NCBI GenBank assembly: GCA_914767885.1
Contig: CAJZBQ010000014.1
Coordinates: forward strand, 558,001-622,000
Source of the DNA: Blepharisma stoltei
Taxonomy: Eukaryota > Ciliophora > Heterotrichea > Heterotrichida > Blepharismidae
Reading direction: 5' to 3'
DNA length: 64,000 nucleotides
Shown here: in pieces, positions 11,390 through 20,648 of the stretch
Layout of the letters: the number at the start of each line of letters is the position of its first letter
Numbering within the stretch: position 1 is the stretch's first letter
The notes under the pieces: model-generated
What the model saw: the letters and a program-made list of their open reading frames with translations, nothing else
Databases searched by the model: none
What the model was told of the DNA's origin: nothing
Translations under genes and position numbers: made by a program

Positions 11390-12382
11390 ATGCTGAGAGC
11401 TCTGAAAGGAACTTTTCGATTTTTCAGCACTGATATCAAAAAAGAAGCTATGGCAGCTATGGAAGAATACAAGACTTTTATATATGATATTGACTCATAT
11501 ACTGCATGACTTAGCAAGGTTATGAAGTCCCCTGTACCAGTTGTCCTTAATTGCTATGCAGATTGGAGCAATCCATGCAGAAAGCTTGTCCCAATTATTC
11601 AAAAGCATGCGTTGGAAGCAAGAGGCAAATGGGCTCTAGCCAATTATAATATTGATGAACTTCCAGATTTAATGAAAGGTTTGCAGATCAAAGTTGTCCC
11701 GACACTAATACTGATGAATGGGGGAAATTATATTAATAAGTTAGAAGGGATGCCTGATGAAGACAGCTTGGCTCAGTTTTTAAGTGATGTAAAAATGTTG
11801 GCTGGGCTGTTAACAGATGAGGATATTCTTGTTAGTGTATTAGAAGCCGCAAAAGATTTTCTGAATGCAAAAGAATACGATAACGCAGTTTTCAGCTACA
11901 AAGACGCATTGAAAAATGAAAAATATAGGGAAAAATACGAATATTTAATTTACTCAAATTTAGCAAATGCCCATTTTCTTAAAGGGGAGCTCGCGAAGGC
12001 TGAAGATTATGCAATTAAAGCTCGAAGTAAAAATCCAGATGAAGCAAAGACAAATAAAGAATTGGAAAATATATTAAATGTTGTGGAGCAAACAAGGAAT
12101 AACCAAGAATATACAGAAGTTCTAAATAAGCTTGAAGAAGAAGCCTCAGCTGATTTAATGAATATTTCAAAACAAACACAAATTGCGATGGTCCATTTAA
12201 ATTATGGATACCACCAAAAAGCAATAGACAAGGCAATCGAAATCATTGAAAAAGAAAAAAGTCTGAAAGGAGAAGGTCAAAAAACTTTATTAGAAATTGT
12301 AAAAGTATTAGGAGAAAAGCATGAATCAATTATTGCTGCAAGAAAAAGGCTGCAAAAATTAATGACAAAGATATATGTGTAA
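11390..12382 (+). CDS. Mitochondrial thioredoxin-like/TPR protein (CnoX/YbbN-like chaperedoxin)
   Basis: 330 aa. The N-terminus (MLRALKGTFRFFST) is a typical mitochondrial presequence. Residues about 40-130 form a thioredoxin fold: VPVVLNCYADW, the active-site position W-S-N-P-C at 59-63, and a cis-Pro in KVVPTLILM. Residues about 150-320 are TPR-like helices (KEYDNAVFSYKDAL, SNLANAHFLKGELAKAEDYA). Trx plus a C-terminal TPR domain, with the first active-site Cys replaced by Ser, is the architecture of bacterial CnoX/YbbN, a holdase that protects proteins from oxidation and hands them to chaperonin. A TGA codes for Trp at residue 40 and joins the presequence exon to the long frame. Mitochondrial location is inferred. 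Confidence 0.85.
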
Positions 12383-12615
12383 TTAGCACAATAAAGCATA
12401 AATAGGAATTAAGATTTTGATTAATAAGCCTGGTATATGAACAACTGTAAAAATTATTCATAGCTGAGATAAAAAAAAAAGTTGATGCTGCAATCATAAA
12501 TATTATTTATATAATACTCAGTATTGGCTCTAATAAGTTTTAATCTTAGTAGCTGACCAATTCCACTTATTATCCTCCTATTAATAATAAATTATTTATC
12601 ATTTGAAGGCTCTCA

Positions 12616-12884
12616 CTCCCCTCCTAGCAAGCAAAACCATTAGAAAAATCCCTATTTTTTGCCCAAAAACCCACACTCCTTGAGCGAACAAAAATTTTTT
12701 ATGAAAATAATTTTGATTTATAAGTAATAATTTATTATGAAATCCCTAACTAATTCTGTTTAATTTAAACAGCTTACATTTAAAAACATAAATTTTGCAA
12801 ATTAAATTATTTTTTAGATTTAAAAAAATTCTATAAAATTTACAACGAGAACAAAAAATCTTTGTTCTCCTACAGAGGGGGAGT
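12616..12884. mobile_element. MITE-like element, first of two copies
   Basis: Ends are CACTCCCCTCC and GAGGGGGAGTG. The interior has the CCCTATTTTTTGCCCAAAAA block, the motif CTTGAGCGAACAAAAA, and the ATGAAATCCCTA-type core of other copies. Unlike most copies, the borders show no clear TA. It lies in inverted orientation to the next copy, about 40 bp away. Confidence 0.6.
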
Positions 12885-12927
12885 GTCAGCAGAATTTGAG
12901 TATATGTAACTCCTACTATTCTTATCT

Positions 12928-13168
12928 TACTCCCCCCTTTTAAAACATTTTTAATTCGCAAAAATTTGGAAAGCAAATATTTATTTAATTTGTTGAATTT
13001 ATGTTTTAAAATCAAGTTGTTTAAAATAAACATAATTTGCTAGAGATTTCATTATACTGATTATCACTTATATATCAAAAATTTTTGGGTCGCTCACAGA
13101 GGGTGGGTTTTTTGGGGAAAAATAGGGATTTTCCAATGGTTTTGTTTGCTCACGGAGGGTGGGAGTTA
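12928..13168. mobile_element. MITE-like IES abutting a start codon
   Basis: TA borders (CTTACTCCCCCC on the left, GGGTGGGAGTTATA on the right). It contains TTCATTATACTGATTATCACTTATA, the GGTGGGTTTTTTGG block and the terminal GTTTGCTCACGGAGG motif, in the orientation opposite to the preceding copy. The right border lies about 5 bp before the ATG of the VWA gene, so the 5' untranslated region and promoter differ between germline and rearranged DNA. Confidence 0.75.
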
Positions 13169-13173
13169 TAAAT

Positions 13174-15175
13174 ATGAAAAAGAAGATAACCAAAAAGCCT
13201 GTAATACCTGCTAAAAAACCATCAAAATTGGTGCGGGAAGTAGAAGAGGATCTTCCACAAACCGAAGAAGAAAAAGAACAAATTCCTATGAACCCTACTC
13301 AAAACGTTCTTATTCATCCAACGGTATCAAAAGTTCAAAGACCTAGAAAGGTAGCCCCAAAAAGCAAGATGCCTAAACAAATGATGCAAAATGTTGTTTT
13401 ATCGGAAGAAGAAGCTGAGAAAATGCCAGGAAAAGTTTTTGATGATGACGAACCATTACCTGTAAAGCCAGCAGAAGAAGCAAAAAAATCTTCAGAAGAA
13501 ACAAAATCTCCTTCTGAGTCCACTGCAACCCCTAAAGAAACTAATCGCTTAAATATTTCAATGAAATTTGCAATGAATTATTTGCAGCTGAAAAGCACAG
13601 ATGTGCAAGAAGTTCCATGCTGCTTAAGCCTTGAAGGTCTTGAAGCAGAAGAAGAGGAATCAAAACAGCAAGCAAGGTCAGGAATTGATGTAATTTGCGT
13701 GCTTGATGTAAGTGGAAGCATGTCTGGCGACAAGCTTGAGCTGGCTACAAAAACCTTGGAGTTTATGGTAACTCAGCTCGGCCCATATGATCGTGCTAGC
13801 ATCGTTACTTTTAGCGATGACGCTTATAAACTTTCACCCTTAACTTGTATGAATGACGTTGGGAAAGAAAAATTAAATAAAAAAATTAAAGCAATTCGTG
13901 TCATTGGAGGAACTGAAATTATTAAAGGGCTGAGATGCGGGCTTCAAATTCTAGCTGGAAGAAAACAGTTTAATTCAGTAACTTCGATTGTTTTATTGAC
14001 TGATGGGATTGATAACAACCAAGAAACTGCAATGGGTAGATTGAGGGCTGTTATAAGGGAATATGATCCAAAAGTTGTTACTCAGTACTCAATTCATACA
14101 TTTGGATATGGGTCTGATCATGATGCACACCTCATGAATGCTATGGCTGAAGTAAAAAACGGAGGATTTTACTTTGTTGAAAAAGAGGACTCGATACCTG
14201 AAGCGTTTTCTAATTGTTTAGGAGAGCTCATGTCCGTTGTGGCTGACCAAATTCAAGTACAACTCCAAACACAGGCTTGCGATATCCCATTTGCATTAAG
14301 AAAAGTTTATAGTGAAACTGGAGACAGCAGCTTTAGGATGCCACCAGTGCTTTCTGGAAGCAAAAAAGAAGCGATTTTTGTGCTTAAACCCCATCTTTGT
14401 GAGTAAGAGAAAATTGAAAAATTCTACATTTTTGGAAATCAATTTCTCTTCTAATTGTAAAGAATTTAAATATAAAATATTTTGTATAAAATTTTCGATA
14501 TAAAGTTATATAAATAAATAGCTAATTCAATTATTTTTAAGTATCTTTCATTTCAAAATATAAAATATTATTATTATTATAAATATAAAAAAATTGATAT
14601 GAAATTTAACCACTCATTCAAAGAGGTGGAGAACTAGCTTTCCACCATGCAATATTCGTGTTCCAGAAAATCACCAAATCCAGCCTATAAAAGCAAGCAT
14701 TACTTATAGAGTTCCTCAAACTGGTGAAGAAGTAAAAGAGCAAGCATTTTTGATAATAAATGTATTTAATGAAGACCATATAATAGATGAAATCGAGTTG
14801 GATGAAGATGTGATGATCAATTTTTATAGAGTTAAAGGAGCTGAAATATTAAAAGAAGCCGGAGATTTTGGAGATCAGGGCAAAATGCAAGAAGCAAGAG
14901 ACTGTTTAGCGAGAGGTGCTCAGGAGCTAAGAAACAGCGTTGTTGGTGGGAATGAGTTAATTCAAGTTTTGATAGCGGATATTGAAAATTCCGTCAGTAG
15001 ATTTGCTGATAGGCAAGTATGGGAGCACGGAGGTGCAGCTGATCTGAAATCCAAAGCAAATGGACATTGGGCTAAAAGAGGGCCATCAAATGCGATTTAC
15101 CAAAATAAATGTCAAAAAACAATGTCTAAGAAATCAAAAGCATATTTTGGAGGAGAAGAAATGGAAGAGGATTAA
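13174..15175 (+). CDS. VWA-domain protein, 583 aa, split by a 250-bp IES
   Basis: Removing 14385-14634 (TA to TA) joins two frames exactly, giving FVL-SFPPCNIRV, which matches FTL-NFQPCQI in the adjacent decayed copy. The N-terminal 130 residues are Lys/Glu/Pro rich and low complexity. The VWA domain starts near residue 170 (GIDVICVLDVSGSMSG, an intact MIDAS DxSxS) and runs to about 360 (VSIVLLTDGIDNN, HTFGYGSDHD). After the IES come ITYRVPQTGEE and a helical C-terminus (GAEILKEAGDFGDQGKMQ). The architecture resembles eukaryotic cytoplasmic VWA proteins of the plant WAV3/RING-VWA type but lacks a RING. Ligand and role are unknown. Confidence 0.85.
14385..14634. mobile_element. TA-bounded IES in VWA gene
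   Basis: Left border GTGCT-TA-AACCCCATCTTTG, right border GGTGGAGAAC-TA-GC. The ends are inverted relatives (CCCCATCTTTGTGAGT against ACTCATTCAAAGAGGTGG). Excision retaining one TA restores the frame. The paralogue next door confirms the joined protein sequence. Confidence 0.85.
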
Positions 15176-15344
15176 ATCATTAATAAAATTGTGGACTTTA
15201 AATTTCTTTTTTTATGAGGCATTGAGCCAGAAAAATTTATTCTAATGAGAGAAATTAGTTATATGTTTTTCGAGGTTTCGATTGAATTGAAAGATCTTAA
15301 CAGAAATCCCGCATAAATAATGTTTTCTATTCTTTTCTTATAAA

Positions 15345-17396
15345 ATGAAAAAAATAGCGAGCATTAAGATTTCAAGACCCACTATTAAAGCATCAAAAAT
15401 TACCATGGCATTTGAAGAATCTCATGCCCTAAAATCAAAAGATGGCTCGAAAAGGAGTAAATCTCATAATTCAGCTCGACAAGTAAAGAATATTTATATA
15501 GAAGAATTGAAAATAAAAAATATACCTTATATTTCTACATCAGGATTTAAACCTGCATGGAGGGCTTTATTGCAATTTGATGACGATGAACCATTGTCTC
15601 AGTTATCTTCACGCGACAAAAAGTTCTCTTCAAAGATAGTAAAAAATACAACTGAAAAAATAGCACATTTTCAAGAAAATAAGCGTCTTATTCTCTCAAT
15701 GAAATTTGCTATGAATTATTTGCAATTAAATAGTGTTCTCGAATAAGAGATTCCTTGCAGCCTGAATATTGAATCAATTGAAGAATCTAAGCAAGCTAGT
15801 TTTGGCATTGACATAATATTTGTGGTTGATATAAGCAGAAATATGTCAGGCTCAAAATTAACTTTAGTTAAAAAATCAATGGAGTTTATGGTATCACAAT
15901 TAGGACCAAATAATCGTGTTTGTCTTATAATGTTTGGAGATTCTGCTTCAAGAGTTTGTCCTTTGACTTGCACTAATGAAAATGGAAAAAAAATATTAAT
16001 TAAAAAAATCAATCAGATAGGTTGTGTCATATTAAAATCTGAAGTTCAAAAAGGGCTCAGTTTAGCCTTAAATGTTTTGGCGTTAAGAAGATATGTTAAT
16101 TTAATGACTTAAATCATTTTTTTATCTGATGGAACTGAAAATAATACAGAATTCTCATTAGGCCGCTTCAGAGCAGTTTTAAATGAAGAGGATCCAAAAA
16201 TTTCAAGCCCATATTCAATCCATAATCCATGCATTTGCGTATAGAGCAAATCATGACGCAAATTTTTTAACCGCTATGGCTGAAGAGAAAAACGGTAGAT
16301 ATTATTATATTGACTCCTCCCCTTTTAAATTTGAGCAAAGCATCGGTAAAATTTGCATTTTTTGATTATTTTAACTCCTTTTAAATTGGAGCAAATTTGT
16401 TTTCAATATGAAATTTTAATGACGAAAATTCTATTTTTTTATAAAATTAGTTTTAACCTAATACAGACAAAATGCAGAGAATGTTGTTTTAAACAGTTTT
16501 TTATAAAAATAAATTAAATTTCTAAGTATTGCACTCAATTTATGTTTCTTAAATTTTTTTAAAACTTTTTTATATAGAGAGATTTAAATATAAGTTTTGT
16601 TTTTAAAATAAATTAACCCCTCTTTAATTTAGAACAGGAATTTTTTGTTCGAATTTAAAGAAGGGTAGTTAGAAAGAAGATTCTACACCACAAGCTTTTT
16701 CTGATTGTCTAAACAGCTTAATTTCTGTTATTGCAAACCATATTCAAGTTCAAATTCAAACTCAAGCATGTGATATTCCATTTGCATTGGGGAGAATTTA
16801 TAGTGAAGCTTGTGATAGCAGCTTTAAAATGCCCCTGTGCTGTCTGGAAGTAAAAATGAAACAATTTTTACTCTTAATTTCCAGCCATGCCAAATTAATT
16901 CCCAGATAACTATAAAATCGTACCTGTAAGAGCAATTGTCACTTATAGGATCCCTCAAACTGTGGAAGAGGTTATAGATCAGTGCTTTTTGAGCATCAAT
17001 GTTTGCAATGAAGATTTTTTGCTTAATGAAATTGAATTAGATAAATGCTTAATAGTCAATTTTTATAGAGTTAAAGGAGCGGAAATTTTGGAAAAGGCTC
17101 ATGTATTTTGAAATAAAAGAAGAATCGAAGAGTCAAAAGATTGCTTGGCGAGAGGATACCAGGAGCTAAGAAGTTGTGTAGTCGCTGAGAGCGAGCTCAT
17201 AAAAATGCTAACAACTAATATTGAATATTATCTAGGGAGGTTTGTTGGTTGGGAAGCTAATAATGAAGGAGCAACAGAACTGAAATCAAACATGAAAACG
17301 TTTTGGAGCAAATCTTATCAGCCAAATATGGGTAATCAAAACAGCGCCCTGATATTGGTAAATAAAAAACCTAAAGACTATTTTATAAAAAACTAA
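15345..17396 (+). pseudogene. Decayed tandem copy of the VWA gene
   Basis: Protein-level match to the preceding gene along most of its length (ILSMKFAMNYLQL, MEFMVSQLGPNNRV, MAEEKNGRYYY, CDIPFALGRIYSE, GAEILEKA, SKSYQPNMGNQ). It carries in-frame TAA stops after SVLE (about 15743) and after NLMT (about 16110). It also has a 4-bp duplication-type frameshift near 16225 (CAATCCATAATCCATGC), a small deletion near 16830, and a MIDAS motif reduced to DISRN. These cannot be explained by TGA reassignment or short introns. A MITE-type insert interrupts it at 16.31-16.67 kb. It is best read as a non-functional duplicate. Confidence 0.85.
16308..16671. mobile_element. MITE-like insert in the VWA pseudogene
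   Basis: Ends GACTCCTCCCCTTTTAAATTT and GAATTTAAAGAAGGGTAGTTA, with TA at both borders. Internal copies of the same motif (TTAACTCCTTTTAAATTGGAG at about 16372, and a GTTCGAATTT hairpin at about 16640) suggest nesting. The body is AT-rich and non-coding. Excision places the flanking homology in register but leaves a TAG, consistent with pseudogene decay. Confidence 0.65.
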
Positions 17397-17505
17397 TTAA
17401 CAAATAATTCATTTGAAAAGAAATCGTTATACATAAAAAAAAGTGTTTATTAGAGAATTTGATTGAATGATATTTATCTTACTAATTCCGCATTAATTTA
17501 ATTAG

Positions 17506-17763
17506 ATGGAGGGTGATTGGGATCGAGTAAAGGCTCAAATAGCCCAAATGCTGGATAGTCGAGTTACACCTTTAGAGCAAGAGCTTGAGCAGCAGCGTGC
17601 ACTTATAGGTCAACTTACAAAAGCAATTCAACTTCTCAGCGAATCCCTCACTGCATCTCCTTCTCAGACATTGGCAAAACCAGCTATGAAGGCTAAACCA
17701 AAGCAGCATCCGCCTACTTCTTCAGCTGGCAAAGCTACTAACAATAATGCAAACGAAAGCTAG
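17506..17763 (+). CDS. Small coiled-coil protein, 85 aa
   Basis: Complete ATG-to-TAG frame. Residues 5-48 form a continuous amphipathic helix (RVKAQIAQMLDSRVTPLEQELEQ), followed by a disordered Ser/Thr/Pro/Ala/Lys tail. No family recognised. It is plausible as a small adaptor or complex subunit. Confidence 0.6.
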   Translation: MEGDWDRVKAQIAQMLDSRVTPLEQELEQQRALIGQLTKAIQLLSESLTASPSQTLAKPAMKAKPKQHPPTSSAGKATNNNANES

Positions 17764-17933
17764 TTTTAATTTGAGTAAATAATCAGTACATAAACTAAGA
17801 TTTTGCTAGTTTTATACACGCTGATAAAGCAAGCAGCTGAGTATAAGAAAACATAAAAATATTTCTATAGCCTATTTAGTTAAACAGAAAGAAATAAAGC
17901 AATTTAATCTAAGCTAAAATGAACTAGTTATTT

Positions 17934-20009
17934 TTATGTTTGTTTTTCGCCTGTGTAAATTTTACGTGGTACTCTGAAAATAGGGATTTCGAGGATTTCA
18001 GCGAATTCCAACGGCAAATAGATAGCCAAATGAGCGTAATTTAAAAATGCAGCTATCGAAAGTACTAGTTGAGCTCGGTATTCATCAAAAATATTAATTC
18101 CATATGCATGTGTTAGCGTATTCAAAATCATCCCACTGATTATTACAAAATTCGCCCATTGCAGCGGCTTATATTTTGTACTTGTCACATGTGCAATTTG
18201 AATGAGGGCAATTTCTTTACTTCCCCCCGCTCGGTGAGTGAACAAAAAAATTTTGTTCATTCACGGAGGGGGGGTTAATTTTTTTTGTTTAAAAAAATTT
18301 ATATATAAATTTTATGAAAATATTTTTTTTTCGAAATTTAAAAAAATCTTAATTCGCAAAAATTGGAAAGCAAATATTAATTTAATTTATAAAATTTATG
18401 TTTTAAAAAGCAATTTGTTTAAAATTAAACAGAATTAGCTCTAGATTTCATTATACTAGTTATCACTTATATATAATTTTTTTTTTCCTTAAAAAATGTT
18501 TGTTCACTCACAGAGGGTGGTTTTTTGGGCAAAAAATAGGGATTTTTTTAATGGTTTTGTTCACTCACGGAAGGGGGGAGTTAGCAAACACAAATCCAAT
18601 ACACAGCCCTACTTCTCTCCCAGCATTGTACCATAGGTCTGAAGGTGAAAGGTAAATTGCCAATAATAGAGCTAGGGAAATATAAAAAAAGGAAAAGGTT
18701 TTTAAATATGGCTCAAATTTCTTGGAAACTTGCAGTACGTTGTAAACACTAATTGAGAATTACTTCAGGACACTGATTGCTACAGCTGAAGATAATACAA
18801 TCACAAATACAATTTCTCTGTACTTGATATCTTCACTATAGTTTCCAGAAAAATAGTCGGGGCCAATAATTCCAAGTGCAAACATCATAAGTCCCATAAG
18901 CAGTGAGCCATCAGATGCCCCATTAAGAGCTCCGAACTCCATTTTGCCCACATAAAGTTCTTCCCATGTAGCAAAAAAGAAAGGTGTCCCTCCTATGAAC
19001 CACGCGAGCAGATAGAGCCTTTCTTTTCCAGCCAAAAATGCTTGAGCGAGAAAAGCAGGAGTTATCGTCGCATGGAGGGCATCAACTTGATGGTCAAAAA
19101 CCATCCCTAAAGGACTTGAAAGCTGAATGCGTCTTGCCTGCTTGCCATCTATATTATCAAGAATAAGCCATCCAAAATAAAGCACAGCGCTGACAAGGAT
19201 TCAATAATTTGGGATCCTGCATTCAGTATCTCGACCACATATATAAACAGTAACTAAATAAGTAGAAACCGAGCACGCACAGCCAGCAGCAGTGATGGCG
19301 TTTGGTCTAAGTGGAGTTTACGATATTCATTTGGGAAAGAATTTTACGAGAAATTCAGCTAATGGGGAAAGATTAGATTAGATTAAAATTATAGCGGGTC
19401 GTCGGGGTTTATTTCAGCCCCTCTCCGTCCAACGGATAGCTTCGCATTGTCGCTAAGCGCTATCCTCACACCACCCTTTTTCCTCTGACGTCACCAAAAA
19501 ATGGTGACGTCAGCGGTCTGTCGGGGAGAAAACCCTACCGAATCTGGTCGAACCTTTTTTGGTCCCAAAGTTCAGTCAAAGACTCCCTTAACGTCTGACA
19601 GGGCTCAGATGATGGGTGAACCGCCTTTGCCTCCTCCATGGCCTGTCTGAACCTTATTGCAGGTTCGGTAATGCTCCCCATGGAGTAGTATTGGGACTTT
19701 GCGCCGGTAGGGGTTTCTGCAGGTAGGGAAAAAAGATCTAAGGTTATCCCTTAGGCCAAAAACCCACCCCGGAGAACTATCGCCATGTGGCTCACCTTTC
19801 CTGGCCCGGATCAACTCACGGGTTGTCAGGAGTCCACGTCAGATCACGCCATTTTAATAATTCTAATGGGAAAGAAGATAGTTATAAGTTATTGAGGTAT
19901 CAGATCCATGATACTTATACTCTCTCAAATTTGTTTCAGAGCCAGCTGGGATATAATTATATTTTTTCGGCTTCTTTTCAGAGTCCACGTATACACGCTT
20001 GAAATCCAT
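17934..20009 (-). CDS. CDP-alcohol phosphotransferase (ethanolamine/choline phosphotransferase)
   Basis: 392 aa after removing two 15-nt introns (GTAATTCTCAATTAG at 18749-18763; GTAAACTCCACTTAG at 19307-19321, minus sense), a 364-bp MITE IES and a 503-bp retroposon-like insert with one direct repeat. It starts MDFKRVYVDSEKK and contains EYKYHGSDTSITYNYLLSPL, FFPKWISPNAIT, and the catalytic CDP-alcohol signature DG-x2-AR-x8-G-x3-D-x3-D at about residues 115-141, with many membrane helices after it. The enzyme transfers phosphoethanolamine or phosphocholine from the CDP-alcohol to diacylglycerol at the ER (Kennedy pathway). Substrate specificity cannot be decided here. Trp of PKWISPN and PNYWIL are TGA. 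Length matches EPT1/CEPT1 (about 400 aa). Confidence 0.9.
18218..18581. mobile_element. MITE IES inside the phosphotransferase gene
   Basis: A 364-bp unit with TA at 18218-18219 and 18582-18583. A closing hairpin (GTGAGTGAACAAAAAAATTT and its partner) is at the left, the shared core CATTATACTAGTTATCACTTATATA lies in the middle, and GTTCACTCACGGAAGGGGGG is at the right. Excision with one TA gives GTG TTT GCT AAA GAA on the minus strand (F-V-F-A-K-E), exactly in frame between two membrane helices. Confidence 0.95.
19373..19862. mobile_element. GC-rich retroposon-like insert in the phosphotransferase gene
   Basis: Flanked by direct repeats CTAATGGGGAAAGA (19359-19372) and CTAATGGGAAAGA (19863-19875; one G fewer). 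Its left end is a short tandem repeat (TTAGATTAGATTA). It contains a perfect hairpin TGACGTCACC/GGTGACGTCA near 19487-19513 and is much richer in G+C than the genes. Removal of insert plus the right-hand repeat restores LLSPLAEFLVKFF. No reverse transcriptase is encoded, so a SINE-like non-autonomous origin is inferred. Confidence 0.75.
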
Positions 20010-20069
20010 TTATTAATCGGGGCGTCATAGAATTTTAATAGTAAGTTTGTGTAGTGAGTTATGGAATAT

Positions 20070-20444
20070 TTATTCACAGGCTAAATACACTACTGAAGAT
20101 TTTATTAGGCTTAGAATTTCCTGAATTTGCTGTTCGTTAACTCTTTCTTCGATGTTTCCTATGATGAGATATAATTCAACTGCTTCCTTAGGCTGATGAT
20201 TGAGGATTTGTAATATTTCTCCTTTGGAAAGGTCATATTTTTGTAAGTTCTCTGAAAGTAATGTTAAGGATTCTCGTCGCTGGTTGTACGCTGGGGTTGT
20301 GTTTAGATATGTTCTTATTTCTTCTTCAAGCTTCACTTTTTCTAGATTTTCTTTAGTAGGGTGTTCTGATCTATATTTAGCGTTGTATCGGAGACACTGT
20401 AGCACTTCGTAATTTGTGATGGCTTCTTGACTTACAATATCCAT
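20070..20444 (-). CDS. CRCP: RNA polymerase III subunit RPC9 (CRCP/Rpb4-like)
   Basis: 124 aa, ATG to TAA, no intron. Characteristic HRDC-like Rpb4/RPC9 features are a start reading ITNYEVLQCL, a central YDLSKGEILQILNHQPKEAV, and a C-terminal IGNIEERVNEQQIQEIL. Length agrees with animal CRCP (148 aa) and yeast Rpc17. It forms the stalk of RNA polymerase III with RPC8 and is needed for initiation on tRNA and 5S genes. Its start lies 204 bp from the divergent SHIPPO gene start. Confidence 0.85.
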   Translation of the reverse strand: MDIVSQEAITNYEVLQCLRYNAKYRSEHPTKENLEKVKLEEEIRTYLNTTPAYNQRRESLTLLSENLQKYDLSKGEILQILNHQPKEAVELYLIIGNIEERVNEQQIQEILSLIKSSVVYLACE

Positions 20445-20648
20445 TTTATGTAAAAATTTGCATAATTGACCTTAAAAACCATTATTAAATTCTAAATCGT
20501 GCAGAGAATTGCTAGGAATTTGATGATTAAAACAAGAGATAGAGATTATCCCTAGATAATTTTTTTATATTTTTTTTGGTGCTGGAATAATGGATTTATT
20601 TAAGATTAATAAATTTTTTATAATATCTGTTTTAGGAGTTATAAGAAA

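Noticed and set aside
14385-14406. C-terminal end of the VWA protein at KPHLCE-TAA
   Set aside because: These codons belong to the IES. TA-to-TA excision continues the protein and agrees with the paralogue.
15743-16112. Possibility that TAA is a sense codon, from stops in the second VWA copy
   Set aside because: The same copy also has frameshifts and a lost MIDAS Ser, and TAA terminates other genes cleanly. Decay is the simpler reading.
19605-19814. 69-codon minus-strand frame
   Set aside because: Inside the insert of the phosphotransferase gene. GC-rich DNA gives chance open frames here.
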